A stretch of DNA of 64,000 nt from Acetatifactor sp. (GTDB taxonomy: Bacteria; Bacillota; Clostridia; Lachnospirales; Lachnospiraceae), in the NCBI GenBank assembly GCA_024693365.1, contig JAILLF010000018.1:39212-103211 (forward strand), written 5' to 3'. The notes under the pieces are model-generated. The model was not told the DNA's origin. It was given only the letters and a program-made list of their open reading frames with translations, and made no database searches. The position numbers and the translations under genes were made by a program. Of the stretch, positions 9,180-15,911 are shown in pieces (positions within the stretch are counted from its first letter, which is position 1; each line of letters starts with the position of its first letter).

Positions 9180-9581
9180 ATGAAGCAAAAAAGAATGACG
9201 TGGGTCATTGTGTTATGTATGGTGTTGTGCATGGGGCTTGCCGGATGCAGCGGGTATGCGTCGAGCTTCCAGGCAACGGTGCTGATCTCTTCGAATACGG
9301 CAAACTCTTCCTCTGTTGAATTCTCAACCCTAAAAGGGACGAAGACTTTGCAGATGAAGACGAAGGAGGATGGGGCGACGCTGGAATATAGTGGCAAGCT
9401 CGTTGAAGGAAGCATCACCGTATATTATGATGAGGATGGCACGAAGAAGGAGCTCTTTACTTTAAAGGGCGGCGAGAACAAAGAGGGAAGCGTTGTCATC
9501 GAGAAAAAGGGAAAGTTGTATTTGATCCTTGAGACGGACGGAAAATGTGAGAGCGGGAAGTTTAAGTTTGAGATCAAGTGA
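9180..9581 (+). CDS. Small lipoprotein
   Basis: A 133-residue protein with a lipoprotein signal (lipobox L20-A-G-C23) and RBS AGGAGG 8 bases before the ATG. The mature part is about 110 residues, predicted all-beta, with repeated short strands and many Lys, Glu, Gly and Thr. No family is recognised. It lies between the ABC permease and the S41 protease, and its stop overlaps a possible GTG of the protease, so it is surely part of the operon. It could be a ligand sensor, a chaperone for the permeases, or the transporter's substrate (inference). Confidence 0.75.
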   Translation: MKQKRMTWVIVLCMVLCMGLAGCSGYASSFQATVLISSNTANSSSVEFSTLKGTKTLQMKTKEDGATLEYSGKLVEGSITVYYDEDGTKKELFTLKGGENKEGSVVIEKKGKLYLILETDGKCESGKFKFEIK

Positions 9582-9607
9582 TCGCTTACGTGACGGGAGT
9601 TTTGGAA

Positions 9608-11152
9608 ATGAAGAAGATTCTTGGATTTGTGGGAAGAATGACGTTGCATGGGATCGTGCTGGGCATCATCTGGCTGGATCTCAGTTACGTGATGATCAAT
9701 GAGTGGGCGGCGATCGCTCTGACCATCGCCTGGATCGCAGGCGTGCGGGTGGTGGAATGCGTCGTGTTTGGTAAAGGCAAGAAAGATGCGGACGGCGCCG
9801 TGGATGAAAAACGTGAGAACGTCAGGTCTGCGAAAAAGCGCGGAAGCACATGCTTCTTCGCAGTGTTGGACGTGGTGATCGTTCTGTTTATGATCGTGGC
9901 GACGCAGTTTAGCCCGTATTGGAACAGCTCTGTCTTTCGAAAGAACCTGACTTGGGAGGAGAATGGTTCCAAAGTTTTTTTAAAAAAGGATGCCCTGACG
10001 GACTATGAGTTCATGATGAAGTATTTGAAGAAAATCCATCCGCTCACCCACGGCGGACTTCCCGGGGAAGTGGAAACCCGCGCGAAGGAAGTGCGGGAAT
10101 GGATCGAGGGGCAGGAGCAGATCGAGGGATACGTGCTTGCGAGGAAGCTCGAGAGCATTCTCTCTTTGCTTGGCGATGGCCACACTGCGGTAGAGGAAGA
10201 TTATGACGTCTACCACGTCATGAAGTATGTCTATGAGCATAATAAGGCCGGGCACGTGCTGATCGGGATCAATGACGTTCCGTTTGAAGAGTTCCTCGCC
10301 CTGCATCCGGACGTTGACAGTTATGAGACGGTCAGCTATGGCGTGAGAATGATCAAGAACCGCGTCAGTAACCTGGAAGGATTAAAATATCTGGGGATAG
10401 ATATTTCCGGAGAAATCAAGTATAATTATCTTACGGAGGACGGAGAGTCAGTCACGGAGACCGTAACGGCTGAGGATTTCCTTGCACCGGAGGAGTATAA
10501 TGCCTATGTAATGAGCGTTACGGGAGATGACCTGGCGGCCGAAGAGGATCGGGGATTTGTTTATTATGACGTTGACGCAGAGCATGACCTGGCCATTCTG
10601 ACGCTGAACAGCTGCCGTTATAATCAAGTCTATAAAGATACGGTGGCGAAGATGTTTGAAGAGATACGTGAAAAGGGCATCCAAAACGTCTGCGTGGACC
10701 TTAGAAGTAATGGCGGCGGAAGCTCCATGGTGGCAAATGAGTTTATCAAGTATCTGGACGTCGACGTCTATAAGGAGTGGGGCTGTGAGCTTCGCATAGG
10801 TCCGCTGCTGGTTCCCATGGGCGGAAGAACGGTAAAGAATCCCAAGAAGAGCCAGGTGTTTACGGGGAACGTCTATGTGCTGACGGGAGTACGGACGTAC
10901 AGCTCCGCCATGGATTTTGCGATGCTCATCAAGGATAATGGCATCGGCAAGCTTGTGGGACAGCCCTGCGGAAATCTGCCGGGAAGCTGCGGCCAGGTGA
11001 CGAGCTACGTTCTTCCGAAGACGGGATTTTATTTCCAAACGTCAACGACAAAGTGGTACAGGGTGGATACGTCAAAGAATCAGGAACCGCTGACTCCTGA
11101 TCTGGAATGTCCGGAGGCAAAAGCACTGGAGGTGTTGTTGGAAAACCTATGA
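9608..11152 (+). CDS. Membrane-anchored S41-family peptidase
   Basis: The ATG at 9608 is preferred over the GTG at 9578 because GGAGTTTTGGAA lies just before it and the protein then opens with a membrane segment. The 514-residue product has three N-terminal membrane segments (about 12-30, 32-50, 84-102) and an outside S41 (tail-specific protease-like) domain. Recognisable parts are LLGDGHTAV (187-195), the strand VCVDLRSNGGGSS (361-373), and TYSSAMDFA (430-438) holding the likely catalytic Ser at 432 or 433. No PDZ domain is obvious. The stop overlaps the histidine kinase start in ATGA. A protease between an exporter-like ABC unit and a two-component system suggests processing of an extracellular peptide or of the lipoprotein (inference). 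Confidence 0.8.
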   Translation: MKKILGFVGRMTLHGIVLGIIWLDLSYVMINEWAAIALTIAWIAGVRVVECVVFGKGKKDADGAVDEKRENVRSAKKRGSTCFFAVLDVVIVLFMIVATQFSPYWNSSVFRKNLTWEENGSKVFLKKDALTDYEFMMKYLKKIHPLTHGGLPGEVETRAKEVREWIEGQEQIEGYVLARKLESILSLLGDGHTAVEEDYDVYHVMKYVYEHNKAGHVLIGINDVPFEEFLALHPDVDSYETVSYGVRMIKNRVSNLEGLKYLGIDISGEIKYNYLTEDGESVTETVTAEDFLAPEEYNAYVMSVTGDDLAAEEDRGFVYYDVDAEHDLAILTLNSCRYNQVYKDTVAKMFEEIREKGIQNVCVDLRSNGGGSSMVANEFIKYLDVDVYKEWGCELRIGPLLVPMGGRTVKNPKKSQVFTGNVYVLTGVRTYSSAMDFAMLIKDNGIGKLVGQPCGNLPGSCGQVTSYVLPKTGFYFQTSTTKWYRVDTSKNQEPLTPDLECPEAKALEVLLENL

Positions 11153-12384
11153 TCAATGTAATGACGTCGGACTTCATTTTGATATTGCTAACGCTATTGG
11201 CCGTGAAAACGTCTGGTTGTCCGCCATTACCGCTCTTTTTTGGCGGTATGCTGCTCATAGGCATCACGGCAGAACATGTTAAAGGCGGCGGGGGAAAACA
11301 GTTTCATCTTATGCAGTTTTCCCTTGCGGCCTTCTTTGCGCTTTTTTCAGGAAATTGGTGGAGTGTTCTTGTATTCGCATGCCTAGTCTGGTTGAGTGAG
11401 TGGCGGATTTTTTTGACCGTGAACGTGATTTACGTAGGGTGGACGGTCATTAGCGTGATCGCGGATCTGTGTAAGGAGATATGGTATGAAATCTACTATG
11501 GGGGGGTTTGGTACATTAAAGGGACGAGGCCGCATCACGAAGCAAACCCGAAAAAAATTTTGGCAGAGTGGCTTGTCAGAATACTGATCGCCAATGCAAT
11601 CTGCGGTGTCATCCTGCTTGTGCGGTTTCTGGTCAGGAAATGGTCAGAAAAGAGAGAAAATGACAAGCTGAGAATGCAAGGCTACAGTCTTCGCGAGATG
11701 CAAGAGATTCAAAGGAATAAGGAACTGGCGCGGCAGAACTTTTATGCGGATAAGAATGCCCGGCTGATCGAGCGGGAGAACATCAGCCGCAACATTCATA
11801 ACAGCGTTGGACATTCCATTACGGCAGCCATCATGACGCTGGATGCGGCGGACGCTTTATTTGACAAAAAACCGGAGGAGGCGCATCAGAAGATGAATGA
11901 TGCCACGGAGCGCATCCGGGGGAGCCTTGGTGCCATCCGAAGTGCCGTGCGGGCTTTGGATGAGGAGACCGGCGACGTGGCAGTGAAGGATTTGATTTGT
12001 TATTTTGATAACATTTTGGATGAGTTTATGATGGATACGGAGCGGACGTGCGACAGGCTGTATGAGTTTTATGACCGGGAAGCACAACTGCCGCGGGAGC
12101 ATGCGGAATTCCTGACGGGAGCGTTGGAAGAGTGCTTGACGAACGGCGTAAAGCATGGCAACGCGACACATTTTGTCGTTAGGCTTTCCGGAGACGTCGC
12201 TCACGTGCGGCTTGACGTTACTGATAATGGCAAAAGCGATTTCGGCGAGGAAAACAGCGACGAGAGGATTGTCAGCGGTTTTGGCCTTAAGAAGCTTAGT
12301 GCCTATGCGGAGCGCTGCGGCGGAAGCACCTCATTTTACAATGACGGCGGTTTCCACGCTTCGATCGAACTGCCGATCACGTAA
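11149..12384 (+). CDS. Sensor histidine kinase, HisKA_3/NarL type
   Basis: Translation probably starts at ATG 11149, overlapping the protease stop. The product is 411 residues. About five hydrophobic segments occupy residues 8-165 with no large outside domain, as in LiaS/DesK-like intramembrane sensors. The dimerisation/phosphoacceptor helix is ERENISRNIHNSVGHS with phospho-His H217. The ATP-binding part shows the N-box LEECLTNGVKHGNA, then DNGKSDFG and a G-box SGFGLKKL. The response regulator follows. With no large outside domain, the kinase may be informed by the neighbouring ABC transporter, as known for BceS/LiaS-type systems (inference). Confidence 0.9.
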   Translation: MINVMTSDFILILLTLLAVKTSGCPPLPLFFGGMLLIGITAEHVKGGGGKQFHLMQFSLAAFFALFSGNWWSVLVFACLVWLSEWRIFLTVNVIYVGWTVISVIADLCKEIWYEIYYGGVWYIKGTRPHHEANPKKILAEWLVRILIANAICGVILLVRFLVRKWSEKRENDKLRMQGYSLREMQEIQRNKELARQNFYADKNARLIERENISRNIHNSVGHSITAAIMTLDAADALFDKKPEEAHQKMNDATERIRGSLGAIRSAVRALDEETGDVAVKDLICYFDNILDEFMMDTERTCDRLYEFYDREAQLPREHAEFLTGALEECLTNGVKHGNATHFVVRLSGDVAHVRLDVTDNGKSDFGEENSDERIVSGFGLKKLSAYAERCGGSTSFYNDGGFHASIELPIT

Positions 12385-12497
12385 CGGAAACCGGGACGGC
12401 GGAAGGTTTTTCTTGACGGATCGGAGGCCACCAAATCAGCGGGCGAGACGGATGCTGATTTCCAGGTGTTTTGGATTACGAAGTTAGGGAGAGAAAC

Positions 12498-13121
12498 ATG
12501 TATAAGGTATTGTTGGTGGATGATGAGAATATGTTGCTGGAAAGCCTGGAGATCATACTTTCCCTGAATGACATGGAGATTGTCGGGAAGGCGCATGACG
12601 GCAGGGAGGCATTGGACGTGCTGCGCGGCGGGCAGGCGTGCGACGTGGCGCTGGTGGACCTGAACATGAAGGGAATGGGCGGCATTGAATTGATTGGACA
12701 CTTAAAGCGGAGCTATCCGAAGATCAAGATTCTTGTGCTCACAACCTTTTATGATGACAAGAACATCACGGATGCCATCAGTAATGGCGCGGACGGGTAT
12801 CTCCTAAAGGACAGCGGCAAGGACGCGATCCTGGGGGCCGTGGCGCAGATCATGCATGGCGTGAGCGTACTCGACCCCAAGGTCATGATGCGACTTACGG
12901 CTTTGATGAATAAGAATAAAACGGTGGATCTTTGCGAGGAGATGACGGAGCGGGAACGGGAAATCGCAACGCTACTGGCGGAGGGGCTTACCAACCGCCA
13001 GATCGCCGATAAGCTTTATATTTCCGAAGGTACCGTGAAGAATTACATCTCCTCCATCTATGACAAGACCGGGATTCACGACCGCGTAAAGCTGGTGGTG
13101 GCATTGTCGGGAACGTTATGA
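12498..13121 (+). CDS. LuxR/NarL-family response regulator
   Basis: The ATG at 12498 follows AGGGAGAGAAAC; the longer frame from 12471 adds nine unsupported residues. The 207-residue protein has a receiver domain with acidic pocket D8-D9, phospho-acceptor D54 in ALVDLNM, the conserved Thr-Thr in VLTTFYDD and Lys in LLKDSGKD. A C-terminal LuxR helix-turn-helix follows (MTEREREIATLLAEGLTNRQ, SEGTVKNY). It is the partner of the adjacent HisKA_3 kinase and probably regulates this operon. A 113-base gap separates it from the kinase but no clear promoter was seen there. Confidence 0.93.
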   Translation: MYKVLLVDDENMLLESLEIILSLNDMEIVGKAHDGREALDVLRGGQACDVALVDLNMKGMGGIELIGHLKRSYPKIKILVLTTFYDDKNITDAISNGADGYLLKDSGKDAILGAVAQIMHGVSVLDPKVMMRLTALMNKNKTVDLCEEMTEREREIATLLAEGLTNRQIADKLYISEGTVKNYISSIYDKTGIHDRVKLVVALSGTL

Positions 13122-13122
13122 T

Positions 13123-13422
13123 TTGAGCGGAGATCATACGGAGCATTATTGTCGTAACGGAGAGGAAATTGGAGATAAGTATGTTTGCACCTATGGTTGT
13201 CCCGTAAATCAGGACGGGTGCGGCATTTGCTCGAAGACCATGATGATGCTCCATCCCCTCATGGAGGCGGTTCGCAGCGGAGGCGATCTTGTGAATCTCG
13301 GTGGCGAGGGCAAGTATGAAAAAACCATCGTATGTCCGGACGGATGCATTATTTTTAAATTGACGGCAACTCCCCTTGGCAACGAGAATTTCCATAAAGG
13401 CGGATTTTGGAAGGAACCTTGA
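13123..13422 (+). CDS. Small Cys-rich protein, TIGR04076-like
   Basis: A 99-residue soluble protein with seven Cys, including CTYGCP, DGCGICS and VCPDGC. Its spacing of Cys-rich N-terminus, central helix LHPLMEAVRSGGD and closing CPDGCIIFKLTA resembles the small uncharacterised TIGR04076 family (from memory, not verified). It starts at TTG one base after the response regulator stop, so it is probably translated by coupling. The Cys pattern could bind metal or an Fe-S cluster. Its role beside a two-component system is unknown. Confidence 0.55.
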   Translation: MSGDHTEHYCRNGEEIGDKYVCTYGCPVNQDGCGICSKTMMMLHPLMEAVRSGGDLVNLGGEGKYEKTIVCPDGCIIFKLTATPLGNENFHKGGFWKEP

Positions 13423-13504
13423 CGGAATGGTGACGACGTAAGAAATTTTGCGTAAGATGCATTCCGTTTTGTCGTGTATAGGGGTGAAAGGAGGTGCCTT
13501 TCAC

Positions 13505-14065
13505 GTGGAAGATCAAAAAATCGTTCAGCTCTATTGGGACAGAAATGAGCTTGCCATTGAGGAGTCTTCAAAGAAGTACGGAAGTTATTGCAGTGCGATC
13601 GCCAGAAACATATTATCGTCGCGGGAAGACGTGGAAGAATGCGTGAACGACACGTGGCTTCACGCCTGGAATGCCATGCCGCCCCACAGACCTCAAATCC
13701 TTTCGACGTTTCTGGGAAAGATCACGCGGAATCTTTCCTTTGACCGTTATAAACGGCTTCATCGGGCAAAACGTGGCGGACATGCCGTGGAACTGGTGCT
13801 GGACGAGCTTGCAGAATGCGTTTCGGGAGGGGATGACCCAGAGGGAGCATGGACGGAAAAGGAGTTGAAGGACGAGATCAACCGATTCTTGCAGTCCCTT
13901 TCTGAAGAAAACCGATATCAGTTTATCCTTCGCTATTGGTATGCGGAGTCTGTTTCGGAAATGGCAGAAAGGTTTCAGAAGACGGAGAATCAGATTTCCG
14001 TGAATTTAAGCCGCATTCGCAAGCAGCTTAGGTCTCATTTGGAAGAGAAAGGCTATCGCGTATGA
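13505..14065 (+). CDS. ECF RNA polymerase sigma factor
   Basis: The GTG at 13505 is chosen because AAAGGAGGTG sits 8 bases upstream; the longer frame from 13448 reads through that site. The 186-residue protein has a sigma-70 region 2 (SSREDVEECVNDTWLHAWN, then FLGKITRNLSFDRYKR) and a region 4 helix-turn-helix (ESVSEMAERFQKTENQIS, then SRIRKQLRSHLEEKG), with no extra domains. Its last codons overlap the following gene in ATGA. ECF factors are usually held inactive by a membrane protein encoded next door. Here that neighbour carries an extracellular serpin domain. Confidence 0.92.
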   Translation: MEDQKIVQLYWDRNELAIEESSKKYGSYCSAIARNILSSREDVEECVNDTWLHAWNAMPPHRPQILSTFLGKITRNLSFDRYKRLHRAKRGGHAVELVLDELAECVSGGDDPEGAWTEKELKDEINRFLQSLSEENRYQFILRYWYAESVSEMAERFQKTENQISVNLSRIRKQLRSHLEEKGYRV

Positions 14066-15888
14066 AGAAAGAAACCCTGTTTGAACTATTGGCAGACGTC
14101 GATGAAACACAGGTGCAAAAAGCCGGAGAGTACGGAAAAGAAGTTGGCGGTCAGGGGGAAAAAGCCGGAGAGTACGGCAAAGAAGTTAGCGGTCAGGGGG
14201 AATGCGACGGGCGCGAGGATGCAAGGGACGGCGAAGAATGCCCAGGAAAAAGGGACGACCGCCCCAAAAAACTGCGGCGCAGGTTCGGCATGTTTGGAAC
14301 CATGGCGGCGCTGCTGGCACTTTTGGCAGGCGGCGCGTTATTGTGGTCCAAGGTTGGAAGCGGATTTCTGGGGCGGGATGCCGATGATGCGGACCAGGAG
14401 CAGGTGGCCGGTGCTTCGTCGAAGACTGGTGAAAACATTGATGACGGTAAAGCTGGTTTTGGCATTGGAACTGAGAGTAAAATCCCCGAAAGGAACCGCT
14501 TGGGAGAATGGGCGGAGGAGGATAAGGCTTGGCTTTCCAAGGTGACCGTCGTGGGTGCCTTACTCCCGGAGCCCGTGGGCAAGGACATGACCACGGAAGA
14601 GTTCCTTTCGAGCCGTTTGCGCTTCGAATGGCGCAGTGAGGGATCTTTTTCGGAGAACCGAAAGGCGGCTTATGAATTAAGGGATTCCATGCAGGGATTT
14701 TATCATGAGATTAGCAGCGCGCTCCTGTCGCAGGGGGATGAAAACAGCGTCTGCTCGCCACTGAACGTGTATTTGGCACTTTCCCTCCTTGCGGAGACGA
14801 CGGACGGGAATTCCAGAAAGCAGATCATGGATTTCCTTGGCGTATCGGACGTGGAGACGCTGCGTGGAAACGTTGACGTACTTTGGAGCAGCAATTATGC
14901 AGACACGCCGACGATGAAGAGCATTTTGGCAAATTCGCTTTGGCTGCGAAATGACGTGAACTACGATGAGGAGACGTTGCAGCGGCTGGCGGATACGTAT
15001 CACGCCTTTTCCTTTATCGGTGAGATGGGATCGGAGGAGATGAATCAGGGGCTCCGCGCCTGGACAAACCGGGCGACGGGAGGACTCCTTGAACAGTACG
15101 TAAAGCAAATGAGCATGTCTCCCCGTACGATTTTGGAGATGGTTTCCACCCTTTATTTCGAGGCGCGTTGGAATGATGCTTTTCAGGAAGCGCTCACAAG
15201 AAAGGAAACCTTCCACGGAACGCATGGCGATCAAGAGGTAAACATGATGCACAAGACGTTCAGTGAAATGGCGTATTGTTCGGATCAGATGACCGCCATA
15301 AGACTTTATTTGGAGGATGGCGGAGCGGTATGTTTCTATCTGCCCGAAGAAGGCGTTACCGTAGAAGACCTCGCGGCAGATCCGGAGACCCTTGGCATTG
15401 AGCAAAAGTACGTGGAAGCCGGCAAGGAAGCGGATGAACTGTTCAACTCCGTTGATGATACGGATTATGAGGCCATACAGGAGCTGTGGACCCGTCAGAC
15501 GGAATGCTTTATTAAGAATGGGTGGATTCCTTCGATCATAAACGCATCCGTTCCGAAATTCAGGATCGATCAGAAGACGGACCTGATCGGTTTCCTGGAA
15601 AAGCAGGGGATTACGGACGTACTTAATCCGAACGTTTCCGATTTTTCGCCCCTGACGAAGGAAACAAAGGAAATTTTTCTCAATAAAGCGGATCATGCAG
15701 TAGCGGTGGAAATTGACGAGCAGGGCATCAAAGGTGCGGCATACGTGGAAATGGGGCTTCTTTTTGGCACTGGGCCATCCAGAGAAAAGAAAGTGATCGA
15801 TTTTGTCCTAGATCGCCCGTTTCTGTTTATCGTGTACTCTGGTGACGGTTCCGTCCTGTTTGAAGGTATTGTGAGGAACGTGGAATGA
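14062..15888 (+). CDS. One-pass membrane protein with extracellular serpin domain
   Basis: A 608-residue protein starting in the ATGA overlap with the sigma factor. Residues 1-75 are cytoplasmic and charged and open with MKKETLFELLADVDE, a pattern I associate with clostridial ECF partner proteins. They contain two 14-residue repeats. A membrane segment lies at about 77-96. Residues about 190-608 are a full-length serpin: NSVCSPLNVYLALSLLAE near 230-247, then a C-terminal DRPFLFIVYS. The reactive-centre hinge EQGIKGAAYVEMG has Ile at P14 and Tyr at P9, unlike the small residues of strong inhibitory serpins, and the scissile bond should lie near 568-571. The layout suggests an anti-sigma factor whose sensor is a protease-trapping domain (inference). 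A plain surface protease inhibitor is the alternative. Confidence 0.85.
   Translation: MKKETLFELLADVDETQVQKAGEYGKEVGGQGEKAGEYGKEVSGQGECDGREDARDGEECPGKRDDRPKKLRRRFGMFGTMAALLALLAGGALLWSKVGSGFLGRDADDADQEQVAGASSKTGENIDDGKAGFGIGTESKIPERNRLGEWAEEDKAWLSKVTVVGALLPEPVGKDMTTEEFLSSRLRFEWRSEGSFSENRKAAYELRDSMQGFYHEISSALLSQGDENSVCSPLNVYLALSLLAETTDGNSRKQIMDFLGVSDVETLRGNVDVLWSSNYADTPTMKSILANSLWLRNDVNYDEETLQRLADTYHAFSFIGEMGSEEMNQGLRAWTNRATGGLLEQYVKQMSMSPRTILEMVSTLYFEARWNDAFQEALTRKETFHGTHGDQEVNMMHKTFSEMAYCSDQMTAIRLYLEDGGAVCFYLPEEGVTVEDLAADPETLGIEQKYVEAGKEADELFNSVDDTDYEAIQELWTRQTECFIKNGWIPSIINASVPKFRIDQKTDLIGFLEKQGITDVLNPNVSDFSPLTKETKEIFLNKADHAVAVEIDEQGIKGAAYVEMGLLFGTGPSREKKVIDFVLDRPFLFIVYSGDGSVLFEGIVRNVE
14119..14202 (+). 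repeat. Two 42-bp in-frame tandem repeats
   Basis: Units 14119-14160 and 14161-14202 differ at two bases and encode KAGEYGKEV(G/S)GQGE twice in the cytoplasmic segment of the serpin membrane protein. In-frame duplication lengthens the linker between the N-terminal segment and the membrane helix. Confidence 0.9.
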
Positions 15889-15911
15889 AACGCGTGATTA
15901 TTTTAATGGCG

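Noticed and set aside
13422..13504. ECF-type autoregulated promoter before the sigma gene
   Set aside because: TTCCGTTTT and GTCGTGTATA could be -35/-10 elements, but I have no second promoter of the regulon to compare and cannot support the call.
14677..15696. 339-codon minus-strand frame opposite the serpin domain
   Set aside because: The plus-strand serpin is certain; the opposite frame shows no motif and no start signal.
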